From contig JAGIBF010000017.1 of the NCBI GenBank assembly GCA_017744515.1, positions 1 through 64,000 of the forward strand: a DNA stretch of 64,000 bases, read 5' to 3'. This stretch comes from Niastella sp. GTDB taxonomy: Bacteria > Bacteroidota > Bacteroidia > Chitinophagales > Chitinophagaceae. Both the position numbers and the translations under genes were made by a program. Below the pieces are notes generated by a model, which saw nothing but the letters and a program-made list of their open reading frames with translations, was not told the DNA's origin and ran no database searches. Positions 1 through 8,450 of this stretch are shown here, in pieces; positions within the stretch are counted from its first letter, which is position 1; each line of letters begins with the position of its first letter.

Positions 1-2
1 GA

Positions 3-392
3 TATTGCGGATCATACCCCGATTCGGCATCCGGTTGCTCGGGATTGGGAGTTGGGTCCGTTGCACCAAAATTCCTGGTATCGCAGGATGCATTCAGAAA
101 TGAATACAGGCGCGAACGCGCGGTAGAACTGGCTTTTGAAGGCCATCGCTTTGTAGACCTGCGCCGGTGGATGCTGCTGACCCAACGTCCCTATACATTT
201 AAGAAAGGCATCGAGTTCGATCGTGCCTTGCCAAACAGTCAGGTCTATGCGGACCCAAGAAATGCACGCGTGGCAAACTTTAGGGAAACAGTACTTTTTG
301 AAAGACAATTGTCAGACCGCCATTACTGGTTCCCGTTTATTGTGAGCGATGCTAATATGTATCCGGAGTTTCCGCAGAACCCAGGTTGGTAA
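3..392 (+). CDS. SusD/RagB-family outer-membrane lipoprotein, C-terminal part (5' end outside window)
   Basis: This is the end of a SusD-like glycan-binding lipoprotein; the 5' part lies left of the window. The visible residues carry the family's C-terminal signature: an RRERAVELAFEGHRFVDLRRW block, then the closing YPEFPQNPGW, which matches the usual SusD ending (YPQNPGY/W). The reading frame is open from base 3. The first fifteen or so codons do not show the expected IRxRAG motif, so the homology is only clear from about base 45. SusD proteins cap the SusC porin on the cell surface and bind oligosaccharides. A second SusC/SusD pair follows directly, so this SusD closes one pair and the next SusC opens another. 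Confidence 0.9.
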   Translation, partial: YCGSYPDSASGCSGLGVGSVAPKFLVSQDAFRNEYRRERAVELAFEGHRFVDLRRWMLLTQRPYTFKKGIEFDRALPNSQVYADPRNARVANFRETVLFERQLSDRHYWFPFIVSDANMYPEFPQNPGW

Positions 393-409
393 AAAATAAA
401 ACAGAAAAA

Positions 410-3274
410 ATGAACAAGAAAAATATAAAAGCCTCCTGTGTTCTTCTGGCAACCGTTTTGCTCGGTGCGGCAGGGCTAAAAGCACAGGATAATAAAGATA
501 GTGTTGTAAATGTGGCTTTCGGAAAGGTCGCTAAACGCGACTTATTAGGTGCAGTTTCCTCGGTCAACGTAGCTGAATTACTGAAAAAAAACTATGGCGT
601 ATATAGCCTCGACAACCTCCAAAGCCTGGTAGGTGGCTACACGGGAAGCGTGTGGGGGCAGGAGGCGCTTATTCTGGTAGATGGTATTCCACGCGCAGCT
701 TCAGAAGTGCGTTTGGTCGAAATAGAAACCATCACCGTATTGAAAGGAGCCAGTGCCGTGGTGCTTTACGGAAGCAATGCAGCCAAAGGAGCTGTGCTCA
801 TTACCACCAAGAGAGGCAGCGTTAAACCACTCAGCATCGATGTACGCGCCAACACAGGCGTTTTTGCGCCCAAGCGATATCCCGGTTACCTCAAGGGAGC
901 CGATTACATGACCCTGTACAATGAAGCATTGACCAACGATGGCCTCTCTACCGTTGGCGCAGGATACAGCCAGGGCACCATCGATAGCACAAGGTCAGGC
1001 GCATACGGCTACAAGTATCCGGATATGGATCTTTTCAGTGCAGATTACCTGAAAAAGGCTTTTTTCAGATCAGACCTCACCACCGAGATATCCGGTGGTA
1101 ATGAACGGGCCCGCTATTATACCAACATCGGGCTCACCTATAACAACAGCATCATGAACTACGGAGAGCAAAAGAGGAACAATGATTTTGCTTTCAAGAT
1201 CCGTGGAAACGTGGACATGGATCTCAACAGCTGGCTTACCGCTTCCACCGATGTAGCAGCCAATGTGTCCGACAACTATGCCGGACGCGGCAACTTTTGG
1301 GGTGCATCAGCCACAGTACCTCCCAACTTCAACAGGTACTGGCCCCTGATCGCCATCGATAAGCTGGATCCCAACAATCCTGCCCTGCAAACGATCGTGC
1401 AAAACAGTAACCATGTCATTGACGGTAAGTATCTTCTCGGCGGTCAGGCCACCAACCTTACCAATGCCTTATCGGATATGCTGGCAGCGGGTTATATCAA
1501 AACCAGGTACCGCACATTTATGTTCAACGCAGGCGCCAATGCCAACCTTGATGCGATGCTGAAAGGATTGTCCTTCAAAGCAACCTATAGTATGGACTAT
1601 GCTTCCATCTACTCCGAAGCATACCAGGTGGCTTATGCCGTGTACAGGCCCACATGGTCGCAAATAAATGGCCAGGATGTGATCACCAACCTGCAAAAAT
1701 TCAATAACGACCTCAATACGACCAATGAAACCATTGGAAGGACTACCTACACGCAAACCATGTCTTTCCGTTCACAGTTCAATTACGATCGCACCTTTGC
1801 CCAAAAACACAATGTAACCGCATCGTTGCTGGGCTGGTGGTACCTCACACAGTTCTCCAGCGATCCCGACAACGAAGGCGGCAGCGATTACCATCCCGTC
1901 AGGAATACGAACCTTGGTTTCCGTGCAGGATACAACTACCTGCATAAATATTATGTCGACTTCTCCGGTGCGTTGGTGCATTCTGCCAAACTGCCGGCGG
2001 GAAACCGGAATGCAGTGTCTCCTACAGTTACCCTCGGATGGCGCATCAGCGATGAAGCATTTTTTAAAGACAATATCACCTTTGTCGACAACCTGAAAAT
2101 GGCTGCGTCCTATGCATCGGTTAAGCAGGACCTTGATATTACCGGTGTGCGGCCCGATGGCACACCTACCGACTACTACTTATATGAAAGCTATTATGGC
2201 AATAGCGGCTCTCTCGCAGGATGGTATCCATGGCGCGATGGTGTGGCAGGAGGTTTTACCACGCTTTCAGGTAGGGGCGGTAATCCGGATCTGACTTTTG
2301 TTAGCCGCGATGAGTTCCGGATAGGTTTGGAAGCTTCCTTGCTGAACAACCTGATTAGCCTCGATGCCAATTATTTTCGTCAAAATACCAATGGCCTGCT
2401 TTCAAGAGGCAACATCATCTTCCCATCCTGGTTTACCGGATCGGGTGATTTCAGGCCCTGGTTGAATTATAATAACGACAGGCGTACGGGAGTAGACTTT
2501 TCAGTTAACCTCAATAGTAAGGTAGGGCAGGTGCAGTACTCCTTGGGTGTGTCAGGCATGGTCTTCAATTCCAAAGCCGTTCGCAGGGATGAGATTCAAC
2601 CCGAACAGTACATGTACAGGGCTGGCAGAAACCTCGATGTGGCCTGGGGATATATCAGCGAAGGTTTCTTCAAGGATCAGGCCGATATCGATGCCCATGC
2701 AGATCAAACCTTTGGCGAAGTGCGCCCGGGCGACCTGAAGTACAAAGATGTGAACAATGATGGCATCATAGATTACCGCGACCAGGTAGACCTTGGACGC
2801 TATGGCTGGGGCGCCAATCCCTTTACCTATGGCATCAACCTTACTCTCAAATGGAAGAACTTCACTCTGTTTGCCCTGGGCAACGGACAAACCGGCGCAA
2901 TCGGATTTAAGAACAATTCCTATTTCTGGGTCAGAGGCAACGGCAAATTCTCCGATGAGGTATGGGGTCGCTGGACAGAAGCCACAAAGAATACAGCTAC
3001 TTATCCCCGTCTTACTACAGGGGCCGGTAATAACAACTATCAAAACTCCACTTTCTGGATCTTTAAAAACAACCGGTTCAACCTCAACAGGGTACAGCTT
3101 ACTTACGATTTTGATCAGCATGCCTTCAAAAACTCAATCATACATGGGTTGAGCGTGTATGTCCTGGCCGACAACCTGCTGGTAGTATCCAAAGAAAGCA
3201 AAATGATGGAAACCAATATAGGATCAGCCCCGCAGTACCGTTTTTTTAACCTCGGCGTAAGGGCTTCTTTTTAA
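410..3274 (+). CDS. SusC/RagA-family TonB-dependent outer-membrane transporter, short form
   Basis: TonB-dependent oligosaccharide importer of the outer membrane, about 954 residues. I chose the ATG at 410 because it begins a normal signal peptide (MNKKNIKASCVLLA..., ending at GLKAQ); the frame is open to a TTG at 386 that overlaps the previous gene. The plug domain follows the signal peptide almost directly: RDLLGAVSSV, then LVDGIPR and VLKGASAVVLYGSNAAKGAVLITTKRG-like blocks. The carboxypeptidase-like N-terminal domain found in most SusC proteins, including the other two here, is missing. The barrel ends in a typical aromatic C-terminus (FFNLGVRASF). It starts 17 bases after the preceding susD and is followed by its own SusD partner. 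Confidence 0.93.
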   Translation: MNKKNIKASCVLLATVLLGAAGLKAQDNKDSVVNVAFGKVAKRDLLGAVSSVNVAELLKKNYGVYSLDNLQSLVGGYTGSVWGQEALILVDGIPRAASEVRLVEIETITVLKGASAVVLYGSNAAKGAVLITTKRGSVKPLSIDVRANTGVFAPKRYPGYLKGADYMTLYNEALTNDGLSTVGAGYSQGTIDSTRSGAYGYKYPDMDLFSADYLKKAFFRSDLTTEISGGNERARYYTNIGLTYNNSIMNYGEQKRNNDFAFKIRGNVDMDLNSWLTASTDVAANVSDNYAGRGNFWGASATVPPNFNRYWPLIAIDKLDPNNPALQTIVQNSNHVIDGKYLLGGQATNLTNALSDMLAAGYIKTRYRTFMFNAGANANLDAMLKGLSFKATYSMDYASIYSEAYQVAYAVYRPTWSQINGQDVITNLQKFNNDLNTTNETIGRTTYTQTMSFRSQFNYDRTFAQKHNVTASLLGWWYLTQFSSDPDNEGGSDYHPVRNTNLGFRAGYNYLHKYYVDFSGALVHSAKLPAGNRNAVSPTVTLGWRISDEAFFKDNITFVDNLKMAASYASVKQDLDITGVRPDGTPTDYYLYESYYGNSGSLAGWYPWRDGVAGGFTTLSGRGGNPDLTFVSRDEFRIGLEASLLNNLISLDANYFRQNTNGLLSRGNIIFPSWFTGSGDFRPWLNYNNDRRTGVDFSVNLNSKVGQVQYSLGVSGMVFNSKAVRRDEIQPEQYMYRAGRNLDVAWGYISEGFFKDQADIDAHADQTFGEVRPGDLKYKDVNNDGIIDYRDQVDLGRYGWGANPFTYGINLTLKWKNFTLFALGNGQTGAIGFKNNSYFWVRGNGKFSDEVWGRWTEATKNTATYPRLTTGAGNNNYQNSTFWIFKNNRFNLNRVQLTYDFDQHAFKNSIIHGLSVYVLADNLLVVSKESKMMETNIGSAPQYRFFNLGVRASF

Positions 3275-3296
3275 CGAACAATAAAGAGCGAACTAT

Positions 3297-5066
3297 ATGA
3301 GAATTAATTTGATAACTATAGGGATGGCCGCCATCATGTTTACAGGATGTAAAAAGATCCTGAACGCTGATGAGGAGAACATGAGGACGGTCGAACAGAT
3401 GTACACCGATGCCAACTATGCGCAGGGCTTCGTTATGAACGCCTATCGCACCATTCCTGCTTACTACGATAATACGGAATATGCAACCGATGATGCAGTA
3501 ACAAACCTGAGGACCAACGCCCTTTTACAGATGGCAACAGGTTCATGGACCGCCAATAACAATCCCGTTTCAGTATGGAACCAGTCGTATGGCGCCCTTC
3601 AGTATATCAACCTGTTTTTGGCAAATGCTGATAAAGTACACTGGGCGGCCGATCCCGAAGCAGCCAGGCTTTTCAATATGAGAATGAAAGGAGAAGCCTA
3701 TGGCCTTCGTGGACTCTATATGTACTACCTGCTACGGGCGCATGCCGGCTTCACAGATGACGGCCAGCTAATGGGCGTTCCCATCATTACAGAACTGCAG
3801 ACCATTAGTTCCGATTTCAATGTGCCGCGTGCCACCTTCGATGCTTGTATAAAACAGCTATACAAAGACCTCGACAGCGCAGAGGCCAACCTGCCGGTAG
3901 AATACAAAGATGCAACAGCCGTGAACCAGATACCCAATCAATTCCGCGCAGTTACCCAAAATACGGCTGTATATAACCGGGTGATGGGCGTATATTCCAA
4001 TCAGCTCTTCAACGGACTGATCGCAAAATCATTCCGGGCAAGGGCAGCTTTACTGGCCGCGAGCCCTGCCTTTCAGCATGGCTCCAACACCGCCACCTGG
4101 GCCAATGCAGCCGATTTTGCAGCAGCCATCATCAACTACAAAGGCGGCGTGAACGCATTACCGGCAAACGGCGGTACATACTTTGCCAACAACAGCGAGA
4201 TAGATGGACTGAGCAATGGAAACAATCCCCCTGAAATGATCTGGCGCGAAAATATACTGACCGGAAACAGTGACTTTGAAGCACAACACTACCCGCCATC
4301 CCTGTTTGGTACAGGACTGATGAACCCTTCACAAAACCTGGTAGATGCATTCCCGATGGCTAATGGATATCCTATTACCAACAATAACAGCAGCTATGAC
4401 CCGGCCAATCCCTATGCGGGAAGAGATCCCCGGCTGGCCCGCTATATCATTTACAATGGCAGCACAGCAGGCGTTGGCAACCAGGTCATAAATACCGGTA
4501 GTGCGTCAGGGTCCGATAACGGCATCAACGTTCGCGAAACTTCCACCCGTACGGGCTACTACATGAAGAAACGCTTGCGTATGGATGTAAATCGTAATCC
4601 TGCTTCCATTACAGGAAGAAATCGCTACATACCCCGCATTCGCTATACAGAGCTCTACCTCGATTATGCAGAGGCTGCCAATGAAGCCTGGGGCCCTTTG
4701 GGTACAGGCAGCAATACCTATTCAGCATATGATGTGATCAAAGCCATACGCAAACGCGCAGGTGTTGGCCTCAATAATGGAGATGCTTACCTCGAAGAGG
4801 TAAAAGGTGACAAAGACAAAATGCGTGAATTGATCCGCAACGAACGCCGCCTCGAACTTTGCTTCGAGAGCTTCCGCTTCTGGGACCTTCGCCGCTGGAA
4901 AGCAAACCTCAACGAAGCCATACGCGGGTTGGATGTCAACGGTACCAGCATCCGCCCCTTCACAGTAGAGAGCAGAAGCTACCAGGACTATATGTACTAT
5001 GGGCCAATTCCATTCTCAGAAGTCCTGAAATACAATAAGCTTACCCAAAACAAGGGCTGGCACTAA
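3297..5066 (+). CDS. SusD/RagB-family nutrient-binding lipoprotein
   Basis: Surface lipoprotein of 589 residues that partners the SusC at 410-3274. It begins with a lipoprotein signal peptide (lipobox FTGC, Cys near residue 18). The C-terminal SusD domain shows the usual RNERRLELCFESFRFWDLRRW block and ends in NKLTQNKGWH. The gene begins 22 bases after susC and is followed 29 bases later by a lipoprotein gene, so it is in the same operon. Substrate cannot be read from SusD alone; the downstream GH97 enzyme suggests alpha-galactosyl or alpha-glucosyl glycans. Confidence 0.95.
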   Translation: MRINLITIGMAAIMFTGCKKILNADEENMRTVEQMYTDANYAQGFVMNAYRTIPAYYDNTEYATDDAVTNLRTNALLQMATGSWTANNNPVSVWNQSYGALQYINLFLANADKVHWAADPEAARLFNMRMKGEAYGLRGLYMYYLLRAHAGFTDDGQLMGVPIITELQTISSDFNVPRATFDACIKQLYKDLDSAEANLPVEYKDATAVNQIPNQFRAVTQNTAVYNRVMGVYSNQLFNGLIAKSFRARAALLAASPAFQHGSNTATWANAADFAAAIINYKGGVNALPANGGTYFANNSEIDGLSNGNNPPEMIWRENILTGNSDFEAQHYPPSLFGTGLMNPSQNLVDAFPMANGYPITNNNSSYDPANPYAGRDPRLARYIIYNGSTAGVGNQVINTGSASGSDNGINVRETSTRTGYYMKKRLRMDVNRNPASITGRNRYIPRIRYTELYLDYAEAANEAWGPLGTGSNTYSAYDVIKAIRKRAGVGLNNGDAYLEEVKGDKDKMRELIRNERRLELCFESFRFWDLRRWKANLNEAIRGLDVNGTSIRPFTVESRSYQDYMYYGPIPFSEVLKYNKLTQNKGWH

Positions 5067-5095
5067 TTAGTAACTATCTTAAAAGCTGATCGAAC

Positions 5096-6139
5096 ATGAA
5101 TATCAATAAGATTTTTGCATGTGTGGTGATAGCCGCTGGTGCATTCACTTCATGCAACAAGAACCAGGACGTCTCCTTTAGCGACTATGATTACGAGACC
5201 GTATACTTCGCTTCGCAGTTTCCGGTAAGGACGGTAGTGCTCGGAGAAGACCTGCTGATAGACAACTCCCTGGACAAGCAACACAAGGTTGCTATCAAAG
5301 CTACCATGGGAGGAGCCCGTGAAAACAACAGCAATATTGTAATAGACTTTGATGTTACGGAATCCCTGTGCAACAACCTGTACTTCTCTGCCACAGGCCC
5401 CAAAGTCGTGCCCATGCCGGCCAACTATTACAAGCTCGCCACGAACCAGATTACCATCCCGTCAGGCAGCATATTGGGTGGGGTAGAGGTTCAGCTCTCC
5501 GATGCATTCTTTGCAGACCCGCTGGCGCTCGTCAATACCTATGCCATTCCTTTGACCCTCAAAAGCGTTAAAGGCGCCGACTCCATCCTGCGCGGCGTAC
5601 CGGCTGTCAACAATGCCAACAGGCTCATCGATGGACAGTGGACGATAAAACCCAAAGACTTTATAGTATATGCGCTGAAATTTGTCAATACATGGCATGG
5701 CTTTTACCTGCGCAGGGGAAAAGATGTAGTAGTAGGAAAGCCCGGCTATACAGCCCTTGATAAAACCATCACCAGGAGAAAAGAGTATGTGGAGCAGGAC
5801 GAGGTGAAAAGCATGACCACCAAATCATTCACCGTCGTAGAACTTCCGCTGGCATTTCAAAACACCACCGGAGGAAACATTCCTATGAATATCCTGCTTA
5901 CCTTCGATGACAAGACCAACAGCTGCACCATTTCCGCAGCAGGAAGCGGGTACACCGCCACAGGCACCGGAAAATTTGTGCAAAAAGGAGAAAAGAACAG
6001 CTGGGGCGCAAAAGACAGGGACGCCGTTTACCTGCAATACACCATCGACCATCCGATGATGCAGATAACAGCTACCGATACCCTCGTCATGCGCGACAGG
6101 GGCGTAGCACCGGAATATTTTACACCCGTAGTGAAATAA
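5096..6139 (+). CDS. DUF5627/DUF1735-type surface lipoprotein, probable glycan binding
   Basis: Lipoprotein of 347 residues with a clear lipobox (FTSC; Cys near residue 20). The N-terminal half, with the VYFASQFPVRTVVLGED stretch, resembles the DUF1735/BT_3987-like beta-sandwich seen in surface glycan-binding proteins and endo-glycosidases. The C-terminal half (WHGFYLRRGKDVV and what follows) resembles DUF5627. Proteins of this layout often sit third in SusC-SusD operons and are thought to help the pair hold glycan at the surface. No catalytic residues are recognisable. It lies between susD and the GH97 gene in one operon. The family assignment is from memory of the domain pattern; the binding role is inference. 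Confidence 0.7.
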   Translation: MNINKIFACVVIAAGAFTSCNKNQDVSFSDYDYETVYFASQFPVRTVVLGEDLLIDNSLDKQHKVAIKATMGGARENNSNIVIDFDVTESLCNNLYFSATGPKVVPMPANYYKLATNQITIPSGSILGGVEVQLSDAFFADPLALVNTYAIPLTLKSVKGADSILRGVPAVNNANRLIDGQWTIKPKDFIVYALKFVNTWHGFYLRRGKDVVVGKPGYTALDKTITRRKEYVEQDEVKSMTTKSFTVVELPLAFQNTTGGNIPMNILLTFDDKTNSCTISAAGSGYTATGTGKFVQKGEKNSWGAKDRDAVYLQYTIDHPMMQITATDTLVMRDRGVAPEYFTPVVK

Positions 6140-6194
6140 GAAGCAGGATAAGAAACGTACGGATCGACAGGAAATTTGAATCAACACAATACAG

Positions 6195-8144
6195 ATGCAG
6201 AAACGATTATTGTATTTCTTGCTTACCATCCTGGTAGCCGCCGGCCGGAATACCAGCGCACAGGAAGTCGGGGTGCTAAGCCCCGACCGGCAGTTGAAGC
6301 TCACGGTGACCCTAAACAACGGACAGCCCGTGTATACAGTGACTTACCAGGGCAAAGTGATGTTGGAAAACTCACCATTGGGCCTCGTTACCAACGAAGC
6401 CGATTTCTCGGCGGGATTGAAATACATAGGCAAAGAAGAAGCCACTGTAGATAAGCAATATGCCAATGCAAAAATTAAAAAAGCGCAAATACACTACAAG
6501 GCAAATAAACTCACCTGCCAGTGGGAGAATGCGCGGCAGCAAAAGATCAAAATCGTTTTCCAGCTGAGCGATAACAATATTGCCTTTCGGTACGAAATAC
6601 CTGTGCTCGACAAGCGCATGAGCTGTGTAATTAAAAGCGAAGCGACCGGGTACAAATTTCCGGCTGCCACCACCACATTCCTGTCACCCATGATGGGCCC
6701 TATGGGTGGCTTTGCACGCACCAGCCCCAGCTATGAAAGCGGGTACGAACCAGATGCGCCATTGGGAAAGCCCACACGCGGTAAAGATGGCTATGTGTTT
6801 CCCGGCCTCTTCAGGGTGGGAGATAAGGGATGGGTGCTATTGTCCGAAACAGGCGTCAGCAGCTTGTACTGCGCTTCGCACCTGAGCGATGGCACACCCG
6901 AAGGACTTTATACGGTAGAATACCCCGATGCCAGGCAAAACAATGGATTTGGAAGTACAGGTGCTGCAATCGCGCTTCCCGGCGTTACCCCCTGGAGAAC
7001 CATTACAGTGGGTGCAGACCTGAAGCCGATCGTCGAAACGACTATCCCTTTCGATGTGGTAGATCCATTATACGAAGCGGCTCAACCCTACAGGTTTGGG
7101 CGCGGCACCTGGAGCTGGATCGTCTGGCAGGACCCAAGCATGAACTATGCAGACCAGGTTAAGTTTATTGACCTCGCAGCAACCCTGAAGTTTGAATACA
7201 TCCTCATCGATGCACTGTGGGATACCAACATCGGTAAGGAGAAAATGAAAGAACTCATAAAGTATGCAGCATCCAAAAAAGTAGGCGTCCTGTTATGGTA
7301 CAACTCAAATGGCCCCTTCAACGATGCACCCATGGGGCCAAGAAACAAAATGAGTTCCTCCATTGCACGTAAGAAAGAAATGAAATGGCTGCGCGAAGCA
7401 GGAGTAAAAGGACTCAAAGTAGATTTCTTTGGCGGCGATAAACAGGAAACCATGCGCTTGTATGAAGATATACTGTCAGACGCCAACGATTATGGACTCA
7501 TGATCATCTTCCATGGCGCCACATTGCCCAGGGGATGGGAAGTGATGTACCCCAATTATGTAGGAAGCGAAGCCGTCCTTGCCTCCGAAATGCTCATCTT
7601 TTCACAACAGGTAAGAGAAGCAGAAGCATTCTATGCTTCCCTCCATCCCTTTATCAGGAACACCGTGGGAAGCATGGAGTTCGGGGGCGTGCTCCTCAAT
7701 AAATACCTGACCAAAAACAATACGGAAAGAAACCAGCGCCTCACAACAGACGGTTTCCAGCTGGCTACAGCCGTGTTGTTTCAAAATCCGGTACAGCTGT
7801 TTGGCATAACACCCAATAACCTTACAGATGTACCCGGTTTCGAGATCGGTTTCATGAAAGACATACCCACCGTCTGGGAGGAGACAATATTCATTGATGG
7901 TTACCCGGGCAAATATTGCATCATTGCCCGCAGACATGGCAAACAATGGTATGTAGCTGGTGTCAATGCCAACAAAGAACCATTGAAAGTGAAAATTAAA
8001 TTACCTATGCTGGCAGGCAGCAACGTGCGCATGTACAACGACAAAATGGACAGAACGACCTACACCACTGAAAGTAAGATAAACAACAGCGGTGAATTGG
8101 AAATTGAAATACAACCCAAAGGTGGTTTTGTCCTCAGACAATAG
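6195..8144 (+). CDS. Glycoside hydrolase family 97, retaining type (alpha-galactosidase-like)
   Basis: Secreted GH97 glycosidase of 649 residues. A signal peptide ends near residue 22 (NTSAQ). It has the N-terminal beta-sandwich (about 25-280), the (beta/alpha)8 catalytic domain (about 290-560) and a C-terminal beta domain. GH97 contains inverting alpha-glucosidases (SusB) and retaining enzymes. Here GLKVDFF carries Asp410 at the retaining-nucleophile position, while the inverting enzymes' base-bearing NAHE motif reads FHGA with no Glu. That favours the retaining, alpha-galactosidase-like branch. The acid/base is probably Glu459 or Glu465. It closes the operon of SusC, SusD and the DUF5627 lipoprotein and is followed by a strong terminator. 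Confidence 0.9.
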   Translation: MQKRLLYFLLTILVAAGRNTSAQEVGVLSPDRQLKLTVTLNNGQPVYTVTYQGKVMLENSPLGLVTNEADFSAGLKYIGKEEATVDKQYANAKIKKAQIHYKANKLTCQWENARQQKIKIVFQLSDNNIAFRYEIPVLDKRMSCVIKSEATGYKFPAATTTFLSPMMGPMGGFARTSPSYESGYEPDAPLGKPTRGKDGYVFPGLFRVGDKGWVLLSETGVSSLYCASHLSDGTPEGLYTVEYPDARQNNGFGSTGAAIALPGVTPWRTITVGADLKPIVETTIPFDVVDPLYEAAQPYRFGRGTWSWIVWQDPSMNYADQVKFIDLAATLKFEYILIDALWDTNIGKEKMKELIKYAASKKVGVLLWYNSNGPFNDAPMGPRNKMSSSIARKKEMKWLREAGVKGLKVDFFGGDKQETMRLYEDILSDANDYGLMIIFHGATLPRGWEVMYPNYVGSEAVLASEMLIFSQQVREAEAFYASLHPFIRNTVGSMEFGGVLLNKYLTKNNTERNQRLTTDGFQLATAVLFQNPVQLFGITPNNLTDVPGFEIGFMKDIPTVWEETIFIDGYPGKYCIIARRHGKQWYVAGVNANKEPLKVKIKLPMLAGSNVRMYNDKMDRTTYTTESKINNSGELEIEIQPKGGFVLRQ

Positions 8145-8185
8145 TTCTCATATGCAAGCAGTTTAGTAGTTACAGTTAGCATTAG

Positions 8186-8212
8186 GCCCGGTGTTTTTAC
8201 ACCGGGCTTTTT
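8186..8212 (+). terminator. Rho-independent terminator after the GH97 operon
   Basis: A perfect 9-bp stem (GCCCGGTGT / ACACCGGGC) with a TTTT loop is followed by five T. It lies 42 bases after the GH97 stop and separates the first locus from the second SusC/SusD pair. Confidence 0.93.
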
Positions 8213-8450
8213 GTTGATGCAGGTTGGCGAAACAATCTGTTTCATTTCTCTCAATATGGCAGATGCTTTTTCAACGGTATTACGAATGTTTATTTTCAAT
8301 AAGCCGTTAGTTAGCATGCTTGCCGTATAGAAGAATAAATTGCGTTAGATCCATCCATTTTTCTCCTGCACCCGACCTTGATACAGGCAGTTTTTTCTTT
8401 ACACATGGCAGTTACTGACCACGTTTTTATTAACTACTAATACTGCTTTT
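8213..8450. other. Intergenic region upstream of the second susC
   Basis: About 240 bases without a supportable gene. It must hold the promoter of the SusC at 8451, but I find no exact TAnnTTTG element, no clear operator dyad and no riboswitch-like structure. The minus-strand reading frame here lacks any family signature. Confidence 0.5.
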
